A DNA stretch of 64,000 nt from NCBI RefSeq assembly GCF_001641265.1, contig NW_020167550.1, positions 124,001 through 188,000 of the forward strand, given 5' to 3'. The notes beneath the pieces were generated by a model, which saw nothing but the letters and a program-made list of their open reading frames with translations, was not told the DNA's origin and did no database searches. Source of the DNA: Pseudogymnoascus destructans (lineage: Eukaryota > Ascomycota > Leotiomycetes > Thelebolales > Thelebolaceae). A program made the translations under genes and the position numbers. Positions 55,595 to 64,000 of this stretch are shown one piece after another; positions within the stretch are counted from its first letter, which is position 1; each line of letters starts with the position of its first letter.

Positions 55595-56539
55595 CGACGG
55601 ATCTGGCGATTTACCGAGAGAGGCGCTCTGAGGGGTGTAGCAATACACATCTTACCTACCAAGGTTTCTATATCAAAATGTTTGGGCTTGAATTTGAGCT
55701 TCTCATCAAATGCATGTTTTCATTGTTCTAAGAATCCTCTTTTGTGAAATAGTAATCTTTGCTTAGTGAGAAACACTAGCTATCTCCATTCGCATTCTTT
55801 TCGCCCTTGTCACCCAGCTGAACCTCCCATAGACCACGACAGTATGTGAGGAATACCTCTCGCTGTAAGTCACCTGTGGATATTGCCATACATCATCAGC
55901 ACATCATGCCCAGGAGTTTGGATTTCATAACAGGAGTGTATACTGTCGAGGTAACTCTTACCTTGAAGTGCGGGCTAGCGCTGCAGATCAATATTCCCCA
56001 TTCACTGGCGGAGAAGGGAGCCGAGGAGCGAATACAAGGCACAGTAAGATGGTGCTCGGCTGCCGAGAACCGCAAGCGAAAAGACTCCTGTCAAAGGATC
56101 ACATCATATCCACTCATTAGATCCGCGCTCCAGCCTAACAAAGCTTCGGAGGAGTTTATTAGCGTTCAATCTTCATTATGCGAGCCGGCAACAGCGCTGA
56201 TTAGCTCATTCAACTAGATGGGCCCAAAAGCTGTGCCTTTGATCAGATTTTAAAAAGCTGCCTACAATCGAGCACCCGGAGAATGGTCAATTCGGGTTCA
56301 ACGCAGTGCAGCGATCTGAAGCTTTGATAGCCCGGAGCGAGACTCTCATGAGTGGATACGATAGTAGATATTAATATACCTGATTTGTCCACAATAGGAG
56401 AAAAGATAATGCACGCTTCTTCAAATTTTGAACGTTTTCTATAGCGCAATTGTTGCGTCCAATATCATTTATTTTAGTTGCACTTTCCCATTCATTCATC
56501 CCTTCTTATTTGCAACGTTCAAGTCTGAGAATCAATCGT
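55595..56539. other. No supported gene
   Basis: A plus-strand frame of 123 residues (55846-56217) is open but has no start context, introns or motif I recognise. This is probably the shared 3' region between the EthD and DUF3237 genes. Confidence 0.4.
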
Positions 56540-57114
56540 TTACGCCGATACCTTTTTTGATATTAACAGTTGAGATGGATGTGGTATAGAGTCAGTCAGA
56601 CATACCTTCCAAAAGTTCAACGAAAGCAGGCCGTCGGATTCCGTACCAGTTGCCCATGCAGTGACATTGTTGAGCCAGCCATACTTGCTACTGCCAGTCT
56701 CAAACAGGATCTCCACATAAGGAATTATTGCTCTCTCCGTGAGTACAATATTAGCCCCGTCGTTGGTCTGTAGGACGTAGGTCGGCACGCTGTGTGCCCT
56801 GGGAACCCGTCAGGGACGTAACCAGACCGATGGTAACTTCGCCTGGACACGCAATCGATTGGTCAGTGTTCAATCCTAGACTATTGCCCGAGAAGCTGAT
56901 GGGGGTGCTTGTCCTTACCATTAAGTCCCGGTCCTGAAAATGCTCCGTCGGTGATGGGCACGATCAACTTCTCCCCAAACGTTGTGAGTCCGACGTCAAC
57001 GGGGATGCCCAGTGTTAAGTTTGCGCTGAAGAGCAGTTTCAGAGTCGGTGGTACTGGGTGGCGAAGTCCGTGACAAAGGATGGGAGAAAGAAACGGGAAG
57101 CTGAACACCTTCAT
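56540..57114 (-). pseudogene. DUF3237-like protein gene with an apparent frameshift
   Basis: Exon 1 (57114-56919) begins MKVFSFPF and contains FGEKLIVPITDGAFSGPGLN, the conserved start of DUF3237 proteins. Intron 1 runs 56918-56843. Exon 2 (56842-56606) starts GEVTIGLVTSL and must change frame near 56790 to reach VLQTNDGANIVL, the second conserved block, then WLNNVTAWATGTESDGL. Intron 2 is 56605-56552 and the last exon is VSA plus stop. No alternative splice I tried restores the frame, so there is a one-base lesion or an assembly error. The family's enzymatic role is poorly known. The gene is divergent from the monooxygenase. Confidence 0.65.
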
Positions 57115-57373
57115 TTTCGCAAGTGAGAAGGTCCGGGGAGAGGTGGCGGGCTCGCGCGGTGAGGCTCTGGTGGAACGTGTAGGTGCGACGCACGGCTGCT
57201 GAGCTCCGACGGGTGTCGGCGACCGAGCGACACTGAAAGCATTCAGACCTGAACGAACACATGTTTTGCCAGAGTGGGATCTAGGATGACTCTAACCTTA
57301 AAATATACATGAGAACCCCCTCGAAACTCAAGGATACGACTCGAAGAATCGCAATATAAAAAAGAACAGAAAG
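57115..57373. promoter_or_regulatory. Divergent DUF3237/monooxygenase promoter
   Basis: The 259-base interval contains CCGACGGGTGTCGG (57206-57219) and, overlapping it, TCGGCGACCGA (57216-57226), i.e. TCGG-N3-CCGA. The same TCGG/CCGA half-sites occur in the PKS promoter with different spacing. Confidence 0.4.
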
Positions 57374-58960
57374 ATGAGTGTTCAAAACTTTCACGTGATT
57401 GTCATTGGCGCCGGTATGTCATCGAACTCGCTAAAATGTAAACAACAAACAGGTTTGATACTGACCATGGTTCGATTTCTCAGGCATCACCGGTCTTCTT
57501 ACTTGCCAGGCTTTGAAGAAGGTCTGTTCACAACCTCAATCAGGCAGACATCCAGGTACCTATTAACATGTGTCACGGTCACAGGCTGGAATACGTTATT
57601 CTCTCTTCGAAAGGGACGTATCTATGAACTATCGTAGCAATGAATGGACAATGGGTATCCACTGGGCTCTCCCCCTTCTTCAGGAGATTTTGCCTGCTGA
57701 AGTTTACGCCAAGCTTCCCGATAATGCCTGCAACCTTACAGAGGGCATCCATTCTGGCCACTACCCCATCATCAACGGCGAGACTGGCGATGTGATGGTG
57801 GGAGTGCCTTACGCACACGGCTTACGAGTTGCGCGTAGCAAGATGAGAGCATTATGCGCTGAGGGCATCAACGTGCAGGTGAGTCGATCCTGGCAGAATA
57901 GCACCATCCCGTGGCAAATTTGGGGATGATTCCGGACTGGATTGAGACTTTTCTTATAGTACGGCAAAACGCTGATCGACATCGCTTTCAACGAGAGTCG
58001 CAATGGAGTTATCGCCACCTTCTCTGATGGCACATTGGTATCGGGATCTATGGTCATAGGCGCGGATGGGCCACGGTCTCGGGTCCGCGAAACCGCCATG
58101 GAGAGCGCTGAGAAGGCGGCCGTGACCAAATTCCCGATCTTCCACACCAACATGACGGTGTGCTACGGCGATGCCGAAAAGGCACGATTTGTGCGCCAGA
58201 AATTTCCCACGAGCTATCTGGCTCTGAGCCCGAAGTCGTTCCATGCTTTTCAGTCGAGTCAGTACGCGGCAAAACTACTTGCATCATGTATCCGGCTAAT
58301 CCCAATCATCCTGTAGTATCCAGCATGCCTGACGGCCCGGACCATCCCGAATCCTGGATCTTCCACATGGGCATGGGATGGTTAGGCGAGAGCGACAACT
58401 CGCTCAGTTACTCGGAACGGCTGGCCCTGATCAAAGAGCATGCCGAGAGCCTTGCTGAGCCAACCCGCTCCGCATTCATGTGGTTGCCCGAGGATACTGC
58501 TGTACACAAAGCCGACATCAGCTACTGGATCAGCCAGCCCTGGAATAACCGCCAGGGACGTCTCACGCTGATTGGCGACGCTGCACATGCAATGCCGCCC
58601 TGTAAGCTGCCTCCTGGCTTACTAGGCTCAAGCAAGAAAGCTAGCTATCTGAGACAAAGCTGACTAGATCTAGATCGTGGCCAAGGCCTCAACCACTGTG
58701 TATGTGACGTATCACACCTCCTGAAAGGATTGGGCGGGGTGCGGGACGGCCACGCTTCTTTTGCCGAAGCCATCGATGCGTATGAGAAGGAGATGATCCC
58801 GCGCGGAAAGGAAGAAGTCTCCTGCGCGGTGGAGAATGGGTTGATGCTTCATGACTGGAAGAAGATCCAGGAGAGCCCCGTGTTCCGACGCGGCTTTAAG
58901 CCGATGGATGGACGTGAGAATGTTCAAGCTGAACAGATTACGGTTCATAGTCAGGCTTAA
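57374..58960 (+). pseudogene. FAD-dependent monooxygenase with an apparent frameshift
   Basis: The exons are 57374-57413, 57484-57521, 57585-57878, 57960-58601 (with the frameshift inside) and 58674-58960. The N-terminus forms the FAD-binding motif HVIVIGAG joined to ITGLL. MVIGADGPRSRVRE (DG motif) and LTLIGDAAHAMPP joined to YRGQGLNH (GD motif) follow, as in para-hydroxybenzoate hydroxylase-like flavoproteins. Such enzymes hydroxylate aromatic rings with NAD(P)H and oxygen. Exon 4 is open in phase 0 to about 58262 (HAFQSSQ) and then only in the +2 phase (RGKTTCIMYPANPNHPVV). No intron fits, so one base is missing or two are extra. Without the shift the protein would stop at 58315-58317. Confidence 0.8.
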
Positions 58961-59274
58961 GTCCCGCACACAGGTATAAACAGACAAATATCTATATTGA
59001 ATGCCTTAAGCATACCCAGATCATCCTTCTTGCATCCATGACTTCGGACTTGGCGTGTCTTAAAAATACAAAGCTGTGTATAGTATTTCTTGAGTAACAA
59101 AGATGTGACTCGTAATGCGTACGGAGGTATAGCTCGTAAGTTTTGTAGGTGGGGCGTACTATTAAGATTGCGTGAGCATGGGTACGCGTTCAATTGTTTG
59201 TATCCTTTTAACGTGTTGTAAGTTTTCCTTTATATATTTATACTATACGAATTTATATCTATTTTCTATTAACA
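58961..59274. other. Gene-free interval
   Basis: AT-rich from 59200. TACGCGTTCA (59183-59192) is inverted at 60329-60338 and could mark the ends of a small TA-inserting element that encloses the two transposon remnants that follow. Confidence 0.3.
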
Positions 59275-59455
59275 ATGCCGCACCTTACTCGTGATGAGCG
59301 GCTTAAATGCCAACTACTACGCTCCCTTAATTGGGAGTATCAAGCCATTGCCACTCGAATGCGTTGCTCAATCCGACAGGCGTCGTACGCTATTGAGCAA
59401 GGCAGGCCCTCACCGAAAAAGCGATCTGGTCGACCTCCAACCCTCTTGCAAGATA
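59275..59455 (+). pseudogene. Tc1/mariner-like transposase N-terminus, interrupted
   Basis: The frame from ATG 59275 (MPHLTRDERLKCQLLRSL) encodes a helix-turn-helix (EYQAIATRMRCSIRQASYAI) and KKRSGRPPTL, the usual DNA-binding domain and linker of fungal Tc1-like transposases. It is cut at TA 59454-59455 by the next element. I could not find the catalytic part on the other side. Confidence 0.65.
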
Positions 59456-60310
59456 ATCGTCGTGACCAAACTTTTCGCTTCACTCAAGGTTGGAGTAAGC
59501 AACATGCGCCACTTCACGCGAGAGGAAGCAAGTTGCGCCAACTCACGATTTTGAGAGTAAGTACTAGCCCATAGTAATTTGTATGTAAAGGTACATAATC
59601 TGCCTACTCTATTGAATTATCACTTTGACTCCCACGCTCGCTCCCATCCTCACTCCCACGCTCGCTCCCACACTCGCCCGCAATCTCATACTCCTCCTCG
59701 CCCTCACTTTCAGAGGCTTCCGGGTCAGGAATTGGGTCCTCCCACTCTAGAGGAATTGGGAGGCTGGCATTAGTGTAGAATGCCACCCTCTTTTTCCGGA
59801 GGCGTTCCTGCTTCCGGGCCTCAATTCCAGCTCTACGGAGCTGTTTGCGGGCCCGGTTGATAGCCTGGCGGGCTATCCGGGCTTCTTTGGCCTGGAGCTT
59901 CTGGGCTAAACAATCAGCTTTTTCAGCCCGAAGCTCGTGGGCTCGGTCAGCAGAGAGCTCGCCTCCAAGGGTTAGGGTTACTAAGGCTTTGTAGTAATAA
60001 AGTGGTATTCTTGAAGCTCATTTTTAATAAATTTTGTAAGCCAACTCTGTGATGGCGGGGGCTGTGGGCTCCGGAGTTTGCAGACTGCGGCAAATATCAT
60101 ATTCCTAGTAGCTCCAAGCCCTAGGTAATACTGCTCAAGTATCCATTTCTTAAGCGCCTCAATTTGCGCAGTAGATAGCAGCTTATTCTTACCCCGTGTT
60201 GGGGTAGCTGCTGTTGCTGAGCTTGCTGCTGCCGTCGAGCTGCTCGGGCAATACTCGACCGTATTGACGATCGCGCGACCTTGAAAAGCGAAAAGTTTGG
60301 TCACGCCGAT
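59456..60310 (-). mobile_element. Internally deleted pogo-like element (family C), 855 bp
   Basis: The ends are ATCGTCGTGACCAAACTTTT and its inverted counterpart ending GGTCACGCCGAT, with TA on both sides (59454-59455 and 60311-60312). Inside, on the minus strand, lie an N-terminal transposase part (60304-59981: LLSTAQIEALKKWILEQYYL and SQSWLTKFIKNELQEY, helix-turn-helix) and a C-terminal part (59786-59604: DPIPDPEASESEGEEEYE). The whole catalytic core is missing, so it is a non-autonomous deletion derivative. The terminal 170 bases match the end of the element at 42438-43505. Confidence 0.85.
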
Positions 60311-60399
60311 TAATTCAATTTGACGCGATGAACGCGTATGGTACTTCGACCGAATTGCGAGTGGGGGGCCCCACCTACAAAACTTCCAGACTATACCTC

Positions 60400-60491
60400 C
60401 GTAATTGCGAGGCGGGCCGCCGATTTCGCCTACTTTAGGGAGAGTAGGGCTGAGAAAGTAGGCGAAATCGGCGGCCCGCCTCGCAATTACG
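60400..60491. repeat. Perfect palindrome with 37-bp arms and 18-base loop
   Basis: The arms 60400-60436 (starting CGTAATTGCGAGG) and 60455-60491 are exactly complementary. It may be a foldback mini-element or fused transposon ends. I see no clear target duplication. Confidence 0.9.
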
Positions 60492-61467
60492 CACTTCTTC
60501 TTATCTCTTCTTTAACAACTACGTATCTTCATTTCTGATTGGATTTGCCAAGAAGTGCATCTAGGTACTGTACGAGCATGGCCGCCTTTCGGATGCACGC
60601 CACTGGCGGATACCAGTAGCCGGCCCGCCCGACCTGCAAGGCAGGATCGTATTTAGCCTAAAGCAAACAAACGTACCTCGTAATGCCCTCAAGGAACCAG
60701 GGTTGAACCACCAGGGTTTACCCCTCTCCAGACCACCGAAAGGAGCTAGTGCTAGCGAGCGAGTATTAGATCCACAATCGCTGTAACCCCCGTCGATACT
60801 GTACATTACTAATAGTGGGCCTTAACGGTCTCCACGTTCTCCACGAAAAGCGAGTTGTCCCACGCTTCCGAAAATCCGAGCTGATTTTTTACCCGCAAAA
60901 CACACGTTTTTACGAATAGATGCATTAATAATTCTAAGTTGCGCGAACACCAATAGTAACTTTTTATTATTATAACTTGCGTAGTCATAAAGTTATAAGC
61001 TGCTAAAGTTGGATCGCTTGGCTGCAGACCCGACAGTTTGGGTCAAGGCCGTATCTGCGGACCCCACGCGTTGGCGCGCTTCCTTAGCGCTGACCCCCCC
61101 CCGTATCTGCAGAACAGCCTCAGGTGCGGGTCACGATCACGTGCGCTGCGGTGCCAAGGCAGTTGTACATAGCGAGTTGTATATAGTAGGTCAGCGACAG
61201 CGTCCTCGGATGAATACAGAGTCTTCTACGTATCTGCCCTGTCCAGCCAAGGCTCTCTTACAATTATTCCTTGATCAGCCCCCATGAACAATAATTCCTT
61301 GATACAGTGCGACCGTTAAGGCCCGCTGTTATTCCACAGCAACCTTAAGCTACCAACCAGTAGCTTCCCATCCAAGGCCCAAGAACCCGACGGATGCTTT
61401 TACTGAGTTGTTATCAGTAATCAGTTCTAGGAGCAAGACGGTCCGTACCCCGTGATCTGGAAACAAG
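60492..61467. other. Intergenic, with a possible MITE; promoter of the C6 gene
   Basis: No coding region can be supported. GGGCCTTAACGGTC (60817-60830) is exactly inverted at 61311-61324, suggesting a ~510-bp non-autonomous element. ATTCCTTGAT occurs twice near 61265-61304. The bases before 61468 must hold the promoter of the transcription factor gene. Confidence 0.45.
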
Positions 61468-64000
61468 ATGGTTAGTGCGTCTAAGAAGGAAGTAAGTAGC
61501 CTCCTTTCATACTACAGGGAAGGCCTTGCCGAAGGCATGTGGAGCTGTCATTCATTCTTAGCAGTGGGCGACCCATGATGCTGCGTGTGCTAGCTGCCGT
61601 ACACGCAAGATCCGATGTGGGAGAGAAAAGCCAATGTGCGGCTGTTGTATTCGAGATCAAGTTGAATGCGTGTATTCGCCGGCGCTCAAAAGAGTGAACC
61701 ACGTCAAAGTGCTGTGAGTACGACTTCCCCTCTTGGCTCAACATACATCTAATGGGTCGGTGGAACTCAGGTCGCACAATCTCGGTGATATACAGGACCG
61801 CGTGGTTAAGATGCAAGGGGAGCTGTCTTGGCTGACGACTGCGCTTAAGAGGTCCAATATCGCTGGACAGCCCGAGCTTACCCTGCCGAGAGACGTCTCA
61901 ATAACCCATGGCAGCGAAGATGAGGTCGCTTCCATCCAGGCCGGCCACGTAGATCGCAATGGTGTGACGCAGATTGAGAGGTATCATGGCCCGAGGACGC
62001 TAGTCTCTTTATGCCTCGACTTTGCGGCAGACCTGGCTTCGTGTAATGGCAATACCAACAACGAGGTTGTCACTGGTCTTGTCAATCACTTGCTGTTTGA
62101 TTCTACCCGGGTTAACGAGGGCAGCCTGGATCTTCTTGAGCCTGGATCAGGACGAACAGAGCTTAATACCTGCAATCTCCCCCCCAAACATCTGCTCTCT
62201 GTCATGCTAGACAGTTTCGTCAAGCAGGCAGACTATAGCACCAATATCTTCTGTCGTCGGAGCATACAAGAGGCCATCGAGCGCGTCTATGAGGAGCCGT
62301 CGACTCCAGCATCGGAGCCATGGGCATTGTGCTTCAATCTCATCATACTGCTCACCCTGGGGTCCGATAACCCCGTTCGGAGTGACGACCCTTTTGTACG
62401 GCCCATGCTTCAAGCAGCGCAGGCCATGGCAGAAAAACCAAGCTGCTTCATGTCAACGCGCTTCGCCAACGTCCAGGCCTTAGCACTTTATGTGAGTAAT
62501 GGATATTTCCCTTGGTCTCAGACAGATCTTGCTTCCTGGATCATGGCTGTCAAGAAAGGGCTAATGTTATACGTCACTGGACAGAGCCATTTCGTACAGC
62601 AATACCATACTGATAATCAGACGCTGGGTGATTCCCTCTTTGCTCGCGCTTGCGTTCTGGCTACGGAATCGGGCTTACACCAGGCCGACAGCGACCTCAG
62701 CCCAGCCTCGGACCTCTCTGTCGTCGAGGCAGAAGAGCGGCAAAAGGTTTTCAGGTCCTTGTACATTCGTGATCGATTCTCCATGATCGCATATGGAGCA
62801 TTGGCTTGGCTTCCGAGCGCGGATCAAAGAGGTTCACAAACACCTGGCAAGTCGTCTGAACAGGGGGGTATCGTATCAAACCAGCTTTATCCACAACATA
62901 CCCCCCACTGGAAGCTGGCCGGAATCCAAGATGAGCTTCGTTGTTTGCTATACTCTACAGATGCACCACCGGTGTCTAAATCGGGGAGGCGTGTTGCACT
63001 TGCACGGCTGCAACAGAAGCTCAAGACATGGGCAGAGACATATAAGATCCCGTCGCCGAATCGGCCCACCACCGTGCATGAAATATCGCTCCATCTCGCT
63101 TTTCTTGGTACACGCATTCTGATGTTGGAGAGTGAAAGTGATACAGACGACGCTGCTTGCCCCGCCTTGGTGCAAGTGATAGACGACGCCCGTCTGAGCT
63201 GTCTTCTGATCGCCATTTCATGCAACCAGAATCTAGATCAGGCGTTGACGAGCCAAGTAGATAGTTTGCTCAGCAAGACCCACTTTAATTCTCCCAAAGG
63301 CTTCGGCACACATTTGTGTCCCAGTGCGGCACTGCCAACATCAGTTTCATCAACCTCTACCTCTACTTTCCCCTCCGCGTTGGACGCACCACCGGGAATC
63401 AGGCCTCCGATACCAGGAGGCTCAAATTTCAGCAGTGTCCAAGATCCAATCCCGACACCGCTGCCGCTGCACCGCATTACGAATGTATTCCCTATTGCAG
63501 CCATCTTTGTGCTCGCAAGACACATTCTCGATATAGACAAACGTGTCCCACCTTCTCAATATGCTCCAGCCGCAGTCCAGAGTGACAAGAAAAGGACAAC
63601 CGAGATCACTCACGATATCTTATTGCTTGAGGCGCTACTCTTCTGCTTCCGCAGCAAAAAGCCGCCCTCTTCTATAGCAGATCATGGGAACATAAGTAGT
63701 GACACCCTAGGCTCCAAACTTGGTCGTACCATACAGAACTTAGTAAACATCATTCATGCCAGCATGAATCCGACTTGCCGCGTTGGCGCAGATGATGATA
63801 ACGATGGCGATGGTGAACATGAAGATGGTGACGACGACGACGACGAGGAGGATACGTATTCTTTCGAGCCTATGCTTACACTGGAGCCCTCTCTACCTCC
63901 AGATGCCTTCTCCAACTACATGGGCATGCCCGGTCCCAGTTCCTACAGCAGCAATGGCATATCCCCATCCCAACTGAACGTGCCAATGCAGTCCCCGTGG
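61468..64000 (+). CDS. Zn2Cys6 transcription factor, 3' end outside the window
   Basis: Exon 1 is 61468-61491 (MVSASKKE), exon 2 is 61562-61713 and exon 3 is open from 61771 to the window end. The introns (70 and 57 bases) are GT-AG and in phase. Exon 2 holds the binuclear cluster CASCRTRKIRC then CGCCIRDQVEC, six cysteines with classic spacing. A coiled linker follows (LGDIQDRVVKMQGEL). The fungal-specific middle region is recognisable by VLATESGLHQAD and YIRDRFSMIAYGALAWLP. Around 63790-63855 there is a strongly acidic tract (DDDDEEDTYSFE at its end). A GTGAGT...ACAG at 62492-62526 could be read as an intron but the frame is open without splicing. It is a likely pathway regulator of the PKS cluster, by position. 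Confidence 0.85.

Noticed and set aside
62492..62526. Third intron in the C6 transcription factor gene
   Set aside because: GTGAGT and CAG are present, but the interval would be only ~35 bases and the frame is open without splicing.
1..64000. CRISPR arrays, riboswitches, operons and bacterial ribosome binding sites
   Set aside because: Introns, LTR elements and fungal gene families show a eukaryotic genome; no spaced repeat array was seen, and the tandem repeats are minisatellites.
1..64000. tRNA or rRNA genes
   Set aside because: I saw no convincing cloverleaf or rRNA core by eye; a covariance-model scan was not possible, so absence is not proven.

Overview
The window looks like an accessory, transposon-rich stretch of a filamentous ascomycete genome. 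The style fits Eurotiales (Aspergillus/Penicillium): short GT-AG introns of 45-170 bases, a non-reducing polyketide synthase cluster with a Zn2Cys6 regulator, GH31 and GH35 sugar hydrolases, and many LTR retrotransposons and Fot1/pogo-type DNA transposons. All identifications come from reading the sequence; no database search was possible.

Layout. 0-10 kb is mostly wreckage: a frameshifted Plavaka/KDZ-like transposase (609-2514), three solo LTRs with perfect 5-base target duplications (two of them inside older reading frames), two minisatellites and a decayed GH35 beta-galactosidase (8.06-10.07 kb). 10.9-21.2 kb is a host island with three intact genes: a secreted GH31 alpha-glucosidase (five exons, 930 aa), a 1488-aa BRCT protein of the Crb2/Rad9/53BP1 type, and an SDR sugar/polyol reductase (three exons, 294 aa). 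22.2-32.1 kb is a nested transposon block: a Ty3/Gypsy element with its 5' LTR, truncated by a ~940-bp LTR of a second family, followed by a truncated and an intact copy of a pogo-like transposon, itself inserted in a third one. 32.1-34.9 kb has no recognisable gene but holds diverged tandem repeats. 34.9-36.4 kb is an intact single-exon PLP enzyme related to the molybdenum cofactor sulfurase N-domain. 36.8-47.3 kb is a second transposon block: a minus-strand Gypsy element with 3' LTR and polypurine tract, two large LTRs in opposite orientation, and remnants of three more pogo-like families.

47.5 kb to the end is the most interesting part, a biosynthetic gene cluster. It holds an intact seven-exon NR-PKS of 2150 aa (SAT-KS-AT-PT-ACP-TE, minus strand), a divergent two-exon EthD-family gene, a DUF3237-like gene (minus) divergent from an FAD-dependent monooxygenase (plus), a small transposon nest, and a Zn2Cys6 transcription factor that runs off the window end. 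The PKS would make an aromatic polyketide; the EthD and DUF3237 proteins and the flavin hydroxylase would tailor it, and the C6 protein would control the cluster, probably through TCGG/CCGA palindromes found in both divergent promoters. The DUF3237 and monooxygenase genes each show one apparent frameshift, so the pathway may be decaying, unless these are assembly errors.
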